Assembly: GCA_963210315.1 (NCBI GenBank) | Contig: OY723304.1 | Coordinates: 1,674,001-1,738,000 of the forward strand | DNA from: Rhynchopus euleeides | Taxonomy: Eukaryota; Euglenozoa; Diplonemea; Diplonemida; Diplonemidae | DNA length: 64,000 nt | Direction of reading: 5' to 3' | Shown: in pieces, positions 54,112 through 64,000 of the stretch | Position numbering within the stretch: position 1 is the stretch's first letter | How the letters are laid out: each line of letters begins with the position of its first letter | Translations under genes and position numbers: made by a program | The notes under the pieces: generated by a model | The model's database searches: none | What the model was told of the DNA's origin: nothing | What the model saw: the letters and a program-made list of their open reading frames with translations, nothing else

Positions 54112-54601
54112 CAGGGCCTAATCTAAGGGGGGTCGGGGGGGGGGTCAAAGACCCCCCCCGCAGTTTGGGCCCCCCCTGGGGGACCCCCCCCGGGGGGGGT
54201 CTCCCGGGGGGTCACTTTTAGCGGGGGCGGGGGGGGATTTCCCTGGGGACCAGTAGGAATGGGGTCTCCTGGCTGGGGAGCATGTTCAGCCCAGGTGCAG
54301 AGCCGCCTTGAGTCTAAGAGCTGTCTGTCAAGTTCGTGCAGCAAGTCGTTGACACGTGCAAGGAACAGATGCTCACTACCGTGGCCTCCGGCGGCTGGGG
54401 GGCTCCGCCCCCCAGACCCCCCCTGTAGCGTGTGCCTGTCCCGCAAGTCCTTGAGCGTATGCGAGTGGCCATCTCCGCGTAGTCTCGGGCGCGCGAAGCG
54501 CGCCCGAGAAATTTGCACCTGGGGTGAAAAAAAATTTTGGGCCCACAAAAGTGCGAGACCCCCCCCGAGTCCCAAAATCCGGAATCCTAGATTAAACCCT
54601 G
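54112..54601. mobile_element. 490-bp hAT-type MITE with 8-bp target duplication
   Basis: The inverted ends CAGGGCCTAATCTA and CAGGGTTTAATCTA (right, reversed) are flanked on both sides by TAGGGGAT (54104-54111 and 54602-54609). A CAGGG-type end with an 8-bp duplication is the hallmark of hAT elements. The interior is non-coding, full of G/C-rich hairpins, and includes the gcgcgc-gaa-gcgcgc stem at 54484-54508. Confidence 0.85.
54484..54508. repeat. GC hairpin with GAA loop
   Basis: ctcgggcgcgc pairs with gcgcgcccgag across gaa. The loop and inner six pairs match the minus strand of the hairpin at 5605-5629. Confidence 0.8.
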
Positions 54602-54765
54602 TAGGGGATCCCAAAAAAAAAAGGTGATGCGATCTCCGCTGGAGAAACAGTTCCGCGCCTGCTCCATTGGTGTTGGCTTGCCTTGCCGTCCTGCCATTGC
54701 TGTCGAGTCGAAAGTAAATTTACATCCCATATGGAAGACTCCAGGAACAAAAAAAAACCATGCCA

Positions 54766-54876
54766 GGGGGGCCCTCGCTACCAGTCACAGCTCGTCGCAG
54801 CTCGTCAGTCAGTGAGGGGAAGTGGGCTGGAGCTCACTTTTTCTCACTCAGTCACATCTGGTAGCGAGGGCCCCCC
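54766..54876. mobile_element. MITE with GGGGGCCCTCGCTACCAG inverted ends (copy 2)
   Basis: The left end ggggggccctcgctaccag and right end ctggtagcgagggcccccc are perfect inverted copies. The inner parts cagtcacagctcg and tcactcagtcacat extend the match. The core CAGCTCGTCAGTCAGTGAGG then GGAAGT also occurs in copy 1 at 12441-12570. Confidence 0.78.
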
Positions 54877-57800
54877 AGAAGAAAAATGCGGAATTAAATC
54901 CGCGCATTTTCTGCAGAAAAAAACAATATCAATACAACAACGAAACCTTGCAACAACAAACTGCCACCGCCCCGCCCCCGCCCCCCCCCCCCCCCACCAC
55001 CCCCACCCACACCACACACCTCCCACGGCATATAAACAACAAAAGCTCCCCCCCCCCCCCCCATACACCAGTCCAAAAGCTGTCTGGATCCACTGTTTCT
55101 ACAGACCACCCACCCCTCACCCCCCCATCCCGTCTCTCTCCTTTTGTCTTGTGTCTTTTTTGCCCATTTCTCGCGATGTGTGTCCATCCTCCCCCACCGC
55201 AAGTCTGCTGGCACAGACTCTCTCTCTCTCCTCTGTTATTTGACTGATTCGCTCGACTTGTCTTAGTGCCAAGCAAACCAGCCATCTGCAGCTCTTCATT
55301 CATCCCGTTCGAACAGGCGACGCGCTGCCTGTGACCTGCCACGAAGCTGTCCCGATCAAATGATGCGTTCTCAGCAGCTTCTCCTGTGCAGGCTCATTGG
55401 CAGCCACGCCTGGCCCACGGGGTTTAATTAAAGAGTGCGCAGTTGGTTCTAGCCTAACTCCCCAGAGTCACACACAGCAAAAGAGTGCAGCGAGGCTTAC
55501 AGCCCCTGGGGCTGTTGCAGCGCTCCTCTATATCACCCACACTCTCTTAAGAATTCAAGGAGAATTCTGCCTCAACAGCCCCACGCCTGTTCTCTGCAAA
55601 GAACAACACCTTTCTGGCGTCGCTGTGTATGTCACGGCCACCAGGGCCACCGCTCGTCGAAACTTTTAAAAACGGAAGTGGCGCGAGGGGGGGTGGGGGT
55701 GGGCAGGGATCTTCGCTTATCGGAAAGTTTCGGCAGTTCCCTTCTGCACTTCTTAGCGACGAGCCCTCTCCACATACTCCCTGTTTGCATGGGACCCCCC
55801 TCCGCCTTCAGAGATCAACACTCAGCTGGGTACTTTCACCGGGCCCAAAACAGCCTGATTGTGAGATGATCCGTGAGAATTCGACACGTCTTACTTTGTC
55901 TTGGGGGGGCACGTGGCGGGGTGGGCGGAGGGGGTTCGGATCCACAACGCAGCAACAACATCCTGTGGTGGCCCCCCCCTACCACAGCGCTCCCGTGCCC
56001 CTTTCATCTGTCTGGCTCCCTTTTGGTGTTCCCCATCCCTTTTCTTTGTTTTCCTTCGGGAGGGAGCCATAAGCTCAGTCGTGTGTCGAACAGCGAGCGG
56101 CTTTCTTGCGGATAAGTGGGGTTTCTGGAAGGAGGCGCGATGAAGTGGTTTGGAGAGAAGAGAGCGTCGAGAGGAAACGCCCGAAAATCGCGCGCTCTCG
56201 AAGCGCAACGCCAAGAAAAAAATGTACAACAGAAAAAATCGAGAAACTCAAAGCCATGGAAGCCCCGCCGCACCCCGATCAATGTTTTTCAGCAATTTTT
56301 TTATCCACTCGCGTGGCGCGGCGGCACCGCTCATTGCCCCCGGCACGTTGCCAATGTTTGGAAATCCTTATTTTTCAATGTTTGTTATTTCCCTTCGTGA
56401 CTTTACGCACCGCCCCCACCCCCATCCCTTGTGACCGCGGCCATCTGTCGCCGAATTTTTGAAATTGTCCACCTTTCTTTCGCGATCCCCCCTCCCCCAC
56501 ACACATACCTTTGGGACCCTTCTTCAAAAAAGATGCTATCGTGAAGAGGGAGACCTTACACGAAGAAGGCAGTTGCAAGGTCAGGGTGTGTGCGGGGTGA
56601 TGTGTGTGCCTGGCAGTGGTGGTTTGCATCAGGTTTTCGCTCCGCACCAACGCCTCCGACTGGCCCTACTAAAAAGACGAAGGCGTGTATGTGTGCGTGG
56701 GGTTACAGTGGTGATCATACCAAGGGCAAGACACTCGGTGTGATGTACACTATTCCAACAAGATTCACGCGTGCACGCACACATGTGTGTCAAGTGGAGA
56801 TTGACAGCAAAATCAATGCAGGAGGGGAAGGGCAGGAATGGCTGCATGGCTCCCACTCTCTGGCGCGCAGCTCAGCACAACAGAAGGAGAACAGAAAACA
56901 AAAAGAAAATACCGAACGAAAGAAGGAGATCTGTGTGGGGTGGGTGGGACGATGCTACACCATGCCATGTGTGACCTCTCGTGATTGTGTTGCCATCTTA
57001 CAACAACAAAAAAAAACTATTAACGTTTGAAATGGACAGGTTCTATCAGCGCCTCCAAGTAATGCCACAAAGTAGCGGTGTCGCAGGGGGTGAGCGGAGG
57101 GGGGGGCGGGGGGGGCTGCAACCGCCCCTCTCCTGAGGGGCACATACCACACACACACACACTTTTCCATCTCGTCTTCTCTCCCGTCAATCCGTTGCCC
57201 CCCACCCCGCTCCATGAAAGTTCAGAAATGAAAAGCGCCCTATCACTTCACAGCTACAACCGCTCTGATGAATTTCCTTTTGTTTGTTGCGTTGACGCTT
57301 CTACACACAAAACCCTGAACTGATCACACCCTGAGCCTGATGAAGGGTGGGGTTAGTGTATAGAGCACGTTTGGTTGCAGCTGTGGTGGGGCGCTTTCCG
57401 CTCACACGAGTGTGCTTAAAAAAAAATGCAAAAAAAAACAGCAACACCAACGCAGAAGAGACGGTGGTTTTCCTTCTTTTCGCTTTGTGGCGGCCCTCGC
57501 ACTGCTGCCCAGGCAGACTCCCTGTGTTCATACTCCCAAAGAGACAAGCGGGTCGTTCGGACCGGGAAGGGAGCCCCCCCTCCCTCCCCTCCCCTCGCCC
57601 CACCCGCTCCCCAACATGATGCAGCTGCCGCCATGCAGAACACCTTTCCATCCCCCCCTCCTCCCCCAGACGTAGGAGCGAAACATTTAGAGAGAACACA
57701 CGCGTCTCACGTGTTTTCTCTACATCAATGCAAACCACACAGAACATTGCGCCACAAGAGAGAGCGAGCGTGCCTCTTCTTGTCTTGGATCCCCTCATAG

Positions 57801-58017
57801 ACACAGCGGTGATCACATCAAGGGTATGTGCTCGGTGTGTGTGTCTACGCTAATATAAAAAAGATTCACGTGTGTGTGTGTGCCTCCTCCCGCCACACCT
57901 TGTCCCCCCCCTTCTCCCTCTCCCTCTATCTCACGCACACCACCACCCCCCCTCCTCGGCAGCCATACACACGCGCGGTACCGCACACCCCCTTCTTCTT
58001 CTCCTCCCCCCCCCCCC

Positions 58018-59168
58018 TAGGGGGGGTCAAATGCCACCCTTTTACGTGGACAAACACGATTTTTCAAAAAACCGGCGCAGAGGCCCCAAAGCCCCCGTAA
58101 ACCCTCCAAACCCCCCCAGATCGGTCCGGAAACCCATCGAACCCCACTTTTCCACCATTCCGGGCACCTCAGGTGCCCGAATTGGGGTACCTAAATTTTG
58201 TGCCACCGTTTGGTACCGTACAGTGCCACTGTGTGGGAGGTTGGAAAAGAAAATGCCCCAACACACCACATCTGAGGGTTGCAATGCATGTTGCTTGCCA
58301 ACCACGTCATCCGGTGGGTGTCAGGCGCTATGTAGGTGGCATTAGCCAGGTCTTCGATGTGTTCTGGCTTGTATATATACCTCCCTGCCACCATGCACCG
58401 GGAGGCTGCCTGTAGGTACGGAACAGTCCAGATGGTCGTGTGATTCCTGTGCAGCAGTGCTCCACAACCGGGATGTGTTGACAACGACTGTTGCAACACG
58501 AGCTGTACATTCCGGGAACACATGAAGTGCGCTGTCGTGGTACCCATTGTGCCAGAATTGGTAGTTGCTGCGGTCTACTTTGCCTGGCCCAAGAGCACTG
58601 GTACTGAACGGTGCAATATGCGTGGCGAGGTGAATGCAACGGAAGCGCGCAAAGTCAATACAGCTCTCGGATGGCGGGTGGTGGTGCCACTAGTGTGTGA
58701 CGTTCACTCGAGGATACAACGCATCACAATGAATCAGCAACCGTGGACCGAGTACAATACGCTCTCTGTGGCTGGTGTGGGGGACAAAGGCAGTGCCTGT
58801 GCCGCAGGCAGGGAGGTATATATACAAGCCAGAACACATCGAAGACCTGGCTAATGCCACCTACATAGCGCCTGACACCCACCGGATGACGTGGTTGGCA
58901 AGCAACATGCATTGCAACCCTCAGATGTGGTGTGTTGGGGCATTTTCTTTTCCAACCTCCCACACAGTGGCACTGTACGGTACCAAACGGTGGCACAAAA
59001 TTTAGGTACCCCAATTCGGGCACCTGAGGTGCCCGGAATGGTGGAAAAGTGGGGTTCGATGGGTTTCCGGACCGATCTGGGGGGGTTTGGAGGGTTTACG
59101 GGGGCTTTGGGGCCTCTGCGCCGGTTTTTTGAAAAATCGTGTTTGTCACCCCCATTTGACCCCCCCTA
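58018..59168. mobile_element. 1151-bp fold-back element, copy 2
   Basis: Same length and structure as 19016-20166 and essentially identical; the one difference I found is aatgcaacgg here against aatacaacgg near 19631. Both tips are TA. The right tip lies 110 bases before the ATG of the phosphate transporter gene, so the element forms much of that gene's upstream region. Confidence 0.9.
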
Positions 59169-59278
59169 CCCCCCCCCCCTTCATCGCAAACCGCCAAAGG
59201 CCACGGGGGCAGGGGGGGGTGAGGGTGGCTTCAAGGCGGAGTCCAAGCCCCCCTCCCCCCCTCTCTCTCTCGCTACCG

Positions 59279-62200
59279 ATGCAGCTTCCTCTGGCAGAGA
59301 CGCGTGGCGATGCCACGGAAGACGCACCTCCGATGCAGGCTCTAGACGCAACCCACACGCCCCCTGCCACAACGCTCCCTGCTGCCGCAGGCACGCCGTC
59401 GCTGCCCCTGCTGCCCCCGGAGCAGCGGGCGGCAAGGCGGTGGTATTTTCCGGAGTCGCGCTACGTGACATACAGCGAGTTCCGCTCCTCCCCCATGGGG
59501 CGCGACATGCTTGCGGGGGGCACCCCACCGGGGGAGGGGCGGCAGCAGCAGCAGCAGCATCAGATGGAGGGCCCTGAGGCGGCATGCGAGTGGGCATTCA
59601 GCATCTTGGAGGATGAAGCCTCCCACGCAGGGCGTGCAGGGCACTGGGATCTGCAGGAGATGCACGGCGACACCGGGGGGCCCCCTCAGTCCGCCCTGCA
59701 GCGGGCGGAGGCGGTTGTGACCGGTGTGGTGAAGTTCTGCGCCATCTGGGGCGTGCTGTACCTCTTCATCCTGTCGCTGGGAGTGATGGGGAGCGCGTTT
59801 CAGATTGTCGGGGGGAGGTCCAGCGGGCAGGCCTTCCGCGACAGCGCGCTGATCGGGAACCCGCTGTCGGGCCTGGCGATCGGGGTGCTCGCGACGGTGA
59901 TGATGCAGTCCTCCTCCACCACAACCTCCATCGTCATCTCGATGGCAGCCGCTGGCCTCATCAGCGTGCGGAACGCTTCCTACCTCGTGATGGGTGCAAA
60001 CATCGGGACCTCTGTGACCAACACGCTGGTGTCGGTTGCACACCTCAACAGCCCTGCGGAATACCGCCGCGCCTTCACCGGAGCGGTGTTCCACGACATG
60101 TTCAACTGGCTGACTGTGGGCATCTTCCTCCCCCTGGAGGTCACCTCGGGGTTTCTTGACGAGCTTGCAGGGCAGGCTGTGAAGTCCCTCGGGATCACGC
60201 AGGACTCCGACAAGTCGGGCAAGGTGGACTTCCTCAAGAAGATCACCCACCCCGCGACGGGGCGTGTGGTCTCCATCGACAAGAAGATGATCGCGAAGAT
60301 CGCAGAGGCTGCCTCACAGAGCGAGCTTGATGCCCTGGAGGGGCAGACGATGATCAAACAGCACTCAGGGCATGTCCTGCGCGACGCACCCATCAGCGAC
60401 GCATCGGCGGGGATCCTCCTGGTGGTGGTCTCCCTCACGATGCTGACGACATGCCTTCTTCTCCTCGTCAAGCTGCTGCAGTCCGTCCTCAAGGGGCGTG
60501 TCGCGGTGTGGACGCGGTACCTCCTCAACATCGAATTCCAACACCCCGCGCTGCGAGCCTGCGGCGGGCTCGACGGATACATCCTCCTCCTCTTCGGCAC
60601 CGGATGCACCATCCTGGTTCAGAGCAGCAGCGTCTTCACCTCCACGCTCACACCTCTCGTGGGGATCGGACTTATCCATGTTGAGAAGGTCGTCGCTCTG
60701 ACACACGGCGCCAACATCGGCACCACCGTGACTGGCGTGCTGTCCGCCCTCTCTGGTGACAACCTCGAGGTGGGCCTCCGCGTCGCCCTGGAGCACGTCT
60801 TCTTCAACTGCCTGGGCACCTTCCTCTGGTTCGTTGTGTGGCCCCTCCGGGCCACACCCCTTAACATGGCGAAGTTTATGGGCACAACCGCAGCCAACCT
60901 CCGCTGGTTCCCCCTGGCCTACATCGTCGCGGCCTTCCTCCTCTGCCCGCTCCTCATCGTGGGGCTCGTCGCGGCGGGGGGCAACGCCGCGCTTGCCGGC
61001 GTCGGCGCGCCCCTCCTCGCCACCGCCTTCGCCCTGGGCGCCTGGGTGTGGGTGCGGCGCAACCGGGCGGACCTCCTCCCCCGCAGCGGCGCCATGTCGC
61101 TGCTGCGCGCCCCTGCCGCGCCCTGCGGCTGGCGCTACCCCAACAGCATGCAGCTGTGGGGCGGCGACACCCGGGCGGACCAGGTGGATGTGTCGGAGCT
61201 GCGGCGCAAAGAGGATGAGGCCCAGGCGCGCAGCGCCAGGGTGCGCCCCTGGCCCCAGGCGCCCGCGGTGTGGGGCCTCGCGCTGCTGTCGCTGCTGGCG
61301 GTGCTGCTGGCGCTGCCCACCTCGCAGTGGCGGCGCGTGCGCTATGCGGAGGAGCTGAGGGGGCGCCCCGAGGTGGGGCTCGGGCTGCGCCGCATCTGCT
61401 CCGAGTCCTACACGCAGAGCCACGGCCTGCCGCCCGCACCCCCCGCCTGCGATGCGGATCTGCTGCTGTCGTGCGCTGCGCCGCTGGCTGCGGCATGCGC
61501 AGACCCCTCATGGGCAGCCACGCCAGACGCCACACACCCCGAGAGCGCCCTCTATGCGTCTGCCTTCCGCAGCTGCTCGCAGCTGGGCTGTCGGGCGCGC
61601 GGCTGGGTCGATGCCTGCACCGCACTGCCCTCCTGCAGCGGCAGGGCCTACCACGCTGCGCGGTGCGGCGGTGCTGTCAGCAGCTACGCGTGGTTCCACG
61701 AGAGGGACATGGATTCCGCGGTGCGCTACACCTGGGGCGAGGGGGGTGGCGGTGGCAGTGGCAGTGGCATGCCGGAGCTCTTCGCATCTGCTGCGGAGGG
61801 CGGGGGGCAGGCGGCGTCAGAGAGGTACCCCCTGCAGGCACACCGCATCACCAACCACGGCACGGGCAGGGTGGAGCAGCCGCGCTACGGCGGGGTGGCA
61901 CCCTCCCCTGCAGCGGGCACCTTCCTGGCGGTGACGGCGAGGGGGTGCGACGCCGACCCGGCCTGGACCCCGATGCTGGTGGAGCTCGCCGTCGCAGTGA
62001 ACTACACCAGCGCGGAGGTGCTGCGCTCCGCCCAGATCCTCCGGACTGCCCCGCTGCTCCTCGGGGGGCGAGCCCTGGTGTCGCTGCCCAACCGCGCGGG
62101 GGAGGCGGTGCCAACCCCTGCGGGCTGCACGCCATACGGCAACCTCCCAGTGGACGCATCTGGCGTGGCCCTCACAGGCCTGGCCCTGCTCGACGAGGCT

Positions 62201-63655
62201 GCAGGGCTCTACATCGCATCAGATGCCTTCGGCCCCAAGCTAGTGGTGTTCGACACAGCAGGCACGGTGCACGCGGTGGTGGCGCCTGCCGGGTCGGGCT
62301 ACGAAGGGCCAGGCGTGGCAGCCGTGCTGCCGCAGGTCTACGCTGGGGCAGGACAGTTCGGATGCGTCGCTGTGTCCCCAGGGCGCGAGGTGCATGCCTG
62401 CCTCAAGTCGACACTGCTGCCTGTCAGCGGCAACACCACCACCGGCCTGGAGGCTGACCGTGCGGCACGCTGTGTCTCTGTCGGGCTGCAGAGCCTCTCA
62501 GCGCCTGTCCTCCTGTCGCAGAAGGTGGCGCTGCAGTCACGCGCCTGGCTGTCCCTCCAGCAGGCAGACAGCGGGTGTGCCGATGGCTACCGCACCTCCG
62601 TGATGTCCTGCGCCTGGACCAAGGCAGGCACGCTGCTTGCCGTGGAGGAAGTCTCCGCAGTGCCGGGGCCTGGCTGCCTCCAGGCACCCGAGCCCCTCTA
62701 TGTTGCGCAGACGGTTGACCTGCTGGCAAGCGGCACCGCCCTGGCGGGGCTCCACGCAAACACGACAACGCTGGAGCAGCTCCTCGAGGCTGACGCGGAG
62801 GCGCAGACCCTGAGGGATGCGGGCATCGCCCTCAAGCAGCATGCGGTGGCCGGGGCGACCCGGCAGCACGCCATCGCCTTTGCCGAGGCCTACGCCGGGT
62901 TCGGCACATCCTACGCCGCCTTCGCTGCCGCCAACACCCACACCCTCGCTGCCATCCACTCCCCCGACACATCCGCAGCATCCATCGACCTGCTGCAGAT
63001 GCCTGCGGGGCTGCCGCTGGCCGAGCCGGGCGATCCCACCCCCGACAACAGCAGCACCTTCCCTGCGGGGGATGCTTGCCGTGACATCGGGGAGGTGTGC
63101 CCGGGAGGCGACCTGCAGGGTGACATGGCTGTGCTGGAGGGCCTGGCTGCCTCCGGCACGGCCTGCCTGGGCATTGGCCTGGCGCTGGTCATCTTCCACA
63201 CCATGGTGCCGCACCACAGGCGGGCCGACGCCAAGGTTGGGGTGGCAGCTCTCTGCTTTGTGGTGGCGTGGGTGCTGCTGCTGGCGGCATGGGCTCACCT
63301 CGAGGCGACCCTCACCCAGAAGACCTACACCTGCTACTTCGAAGATGAGTCCCTCCGTGGGGGCATGGTGCTCGTGACAGGCGAGCTGGGTGTCCTGTTC
63401 ATGCCTTCATACTCCTGGGCATTCTGCATCCTGTCGTGGGGCTTCCTCTCCATCGCCACCGCCTTCCTGCTGTGCCGTGCCCTCCCGTTGCTGTGCGGAG
63501 GTGCCCCTGCAGGCAAGGCCACCTGGGCGGATCTCCCTGGTGATGTGGTGGACAGGCCCCTCGCCGACACGGGGACAGAGCTGCGGACAGAGCGCCACCC
63601 GCTGCAGCCCGGCGTGGGAGCTGCGGAGCAGGAGCCGTTGGCCCCGCTTCTCTAG
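59279..63655 (+). CDS. Na+/phosphate cotransporter (SLC34/NptA-like) fused to a large ectodomain and extra membrane segments, 1458 aa
   Basis: The frame is open back into the fold-back element, but only with non-ATG codons; ATG 59279 after a CT-rich leader is the likely start. After a roughly 145-residue cytoplasmic N-terminus, residues about 150-620 form a type II Na+/Pi cotransporter with both inverted halves: MMQSSSTTTSIVISM (QSSS 210-213) with GANIGTSVTNT, and LVQSSSVFTSTLTPL (QSSS from 448) with GANIGTTVTGV. By family, these bind Na+ and phosphate for import across the plasma membrane. Family members are usually about 300-690 aa. Here a helix at about 663-685 leads to a roughly 600-residue Cys-containing, probably extracellular region, then three hydrophobic helices (about 1294, 1320 and 1371-1404). 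The added helix-loop-three-helix unit looks like a four-helix membrane module. What it binds is unknown. Confidence 0.88.
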   Translation: MQLPLAETRGDATEDAPPMQALDATHTPPATTLPAAAGTPSLPLLPPEQRAARRWYFPESRYVTYSEFRSSPMGRDMLAGGTPPGEGRQQQQQHQMEGPEAACEWAFSILEDEASHAGRAGHWDLQEMHGDTGGPPQSALQRAEAVVTGVVKFCAIWGVLYLFILSLGVMGSAFQIVGGRSSGQAFRDSALIGNPLSGLAIGVLATVMMQSSSTTTSIVISMAAAGLISVRNASYLVMGANIGTSVTNTLVSVAHLNSPAEYRRAFTGAVFHDMFNWLTVGIFLPLEVTSGFLDELAGQAVKSLGITQDSDKSGKVDFLKKITHPATGRVVSIDKKMIAKIAEAASQSELDALEGQTMIKQHSGHVLRDAPISDASAGILLVVVSLTMLTTCLLLLVKLLQSVLKGRVAVWTRYLLNIEFQHPALRACGGLDGYILLLFGTGCTILVQSSSVFTSTLTPLVGIGLIHVEKVVALTHGANIGTTVTGVLSALSGDNLEVGLRVALEHVFFNCLGTFLWFVVWPLRATPLNMAKFMGTTAANLRWFPLAYIVAAFLLCPLLIVGLVAAGGNAALAGVGAPLLATAFALGAWVWVRRNRADLLPRSGAMSLLRAPAAPCGWRYPNSMQLWGGDTRADQVDVSELRRKEDEAQARSARVRPWPQAPAVWGLALLSLLAVLLALPTSQWRRVRYAEELRGRPEVGLGLRRICSESYTQSHGLPPAPPACDADLLLSCAAPLAAACADPSWAATPDATHPESALYASAFRSCSQLGCRARGWVDACTALPSCSGRAYHAARCGGAVSSYAWFHERDMDSAVRYTWGEGGGGGSGSGMPELFASAAEGGGQAASERYPLQAHRITNHGTGRVEQPRYGGVAPSPAAGTFLAVTARGCDADPAWTPMLVELAVAVNYTSAEVLRSAQILRTAPLLLGGRALVSLPNRAGEAVPTPAGCTPYGNLPVDASGVALTGLALLDEAAGLYIASDAFGPKLVVFDTAGTVHAVVAPAGSGYEGPGVAAVLPQVYAGAGQFGCVAVSPGREVHACLKSTLLPVSGNTTTGLEADRAARCVSVGLQSLSAPVLLSQKVALQSRAWLSLQQADSGCADGYRTSVMSCAWTKAGTLLAVEEVSAVPGPGCLQAPEPLYVAQTVDLLASGTALAGLHANTTTLEQLLEADAEAQTLRDAGIALKQHAVAGATRQHAIAFAEAYAGFGTSYAAFAAANTHTLAAIHSPDTSAASIDLLQMPAGLPLAEPGDPTPDNSSTFPAGDACRDIGEVCPGGDLQGDMAVLEGLAASGTACLGIGLALVIFHTMVPHHRRADAKVGVAALCFVVAWVLLLAAWAHLEATLTQKTYTCYFEDESLRGGMVLVTGELGVLFMPSYSWAFCILSWGFLSIATAFLLCRALPLLCGGAPAGKATWADLPGDVVDRPLADTGTELRTERHPLQPGVGAAEQEPLAPLL

Positions 63656-64000
63656 GGGGTAGGGAGATGGGGGGTTTGGGGGTGTCGGTGAATCGGGGTC
63701 ACTCCCCCGATTCGATTTATTTTTTGTGTTTTGTGTTTTGCCTTATTCATTTATATTTTTTGCCTTGCCTTTCCCTCCCTGCTGTGAACAGGCATCCGTT
63801 CGAGAGCTTTGACGCGCCGGGTTGTTTGTGTGGGGGCTGCTTCCCCCCCCCCCTGGGGATTTACTCTGACTCAACGTGCTCCTTCATCATCTCTTTGGCT
63901 TTTGGCAGCGTCTTCCTCCCAAAAAGAGGGGTTGCTTGTCTGCTGCGTCTGCCATGCTGTGTCGCCCACGGCGGAGATCGCATCAAAGAACCGGATGTGC
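63656..64000. other. Intergenic DNA downstream of the phosphate transporter gene
   Basis: A T-rich stretch (63716-63765) with cattcatttat, then a C run at 63845. Nothing recognisable. Confidence 0.6.

Larger units (their letters stand above)
52954..58017. other. Intergenic DNA with two MITEs
   Basis: Outside the elements at 54112-54601 and 54766-54876 there are G runs (53791, 53826, 55687), C runs (53708, 53911, 54977, 55049) and CA/GT runs (57148, 57872). No gene, tRNA or rRNA is recognised. The open frames are short and composition-driven. Confidence 0.6.

Overview
The window is nuclear DNA from a protist. It holds seven long, GC-rich protein genes with no visible introns, separated by 1-5 kb of low-complexity DNA (C and G homopolymers, microsatellites) and many small transposable elements. 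All the large genes lie on the + strand. Several have a T- or C-rich tract ending in CAG some 50-175 bases before the first good ATG, as expected of a 3' (trans-)splice acceptor. Uninterrupted reading frames over 4-5 kb, unidirectional genes and pyrimidine-AG upstream signals fit Euglenozoa best, perhaps a diplonemid. This is inference: no spliced-leader gene or rRNA is present to settle it.

Layout. 1-2316: 3' part of a cell-surface protein gene with a Pro/Thr repeat stalk, an extracellular domain and one membrane segment; the Pro-rich region changes frame near base 600. 2317-5540: non-coding, with a 79-bp tandem repeat. 5541-6071 (-): small RS-repeat protein. 6281-8629: DNA transposon with palindrome-rich inverted ends and decayed minus-strand ORFs. 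8630-13549: non-coding with repeat relics and one MITE. 13550-18838: NLR-like multidomain protein (ankyrin, ADP-ribosyltransferase, NACHT ATPase, pentapeptide-like segment, WD40-like propeller). 19016-20808: two abutting inverted-repeat elements. 21460-22860: polyglutamine coiled-coil protein. 24318-28373, 39946-43914 and 49054-52953: three paralogous Patched/Dispatched-like RND membrane proteins. Between the first two lie a composite AT-rich inverted-repeat element (30828-33112), a 5'-truncated LINE (about 35150-37070) and a MITE (39544-39738). 52954-58017: non-coding with a hAT-type MITE and another MITE. 58018-59168: second copy of the 1151-bp fold-back element. 59279-63655: Na+/phosphate cotransporter fused to a large extracellular region and further membrane segments.

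There is no obvious single pathway. The theme is cell surface and membrane: a mucin-like surface protein, three RND transporters or sterol-sensing proteins, a phosphate transporter fusion, and an intracellular NLR-like sensor. The most unusual items are the ankyrin-ART-NACHT-WD40 protein, the phosphate transporter fusion, the sharply conserved DNA blocks shared by the three RND paralogs (suggesting gene conversion), and a set of apparently uncatalogued TIR elements.
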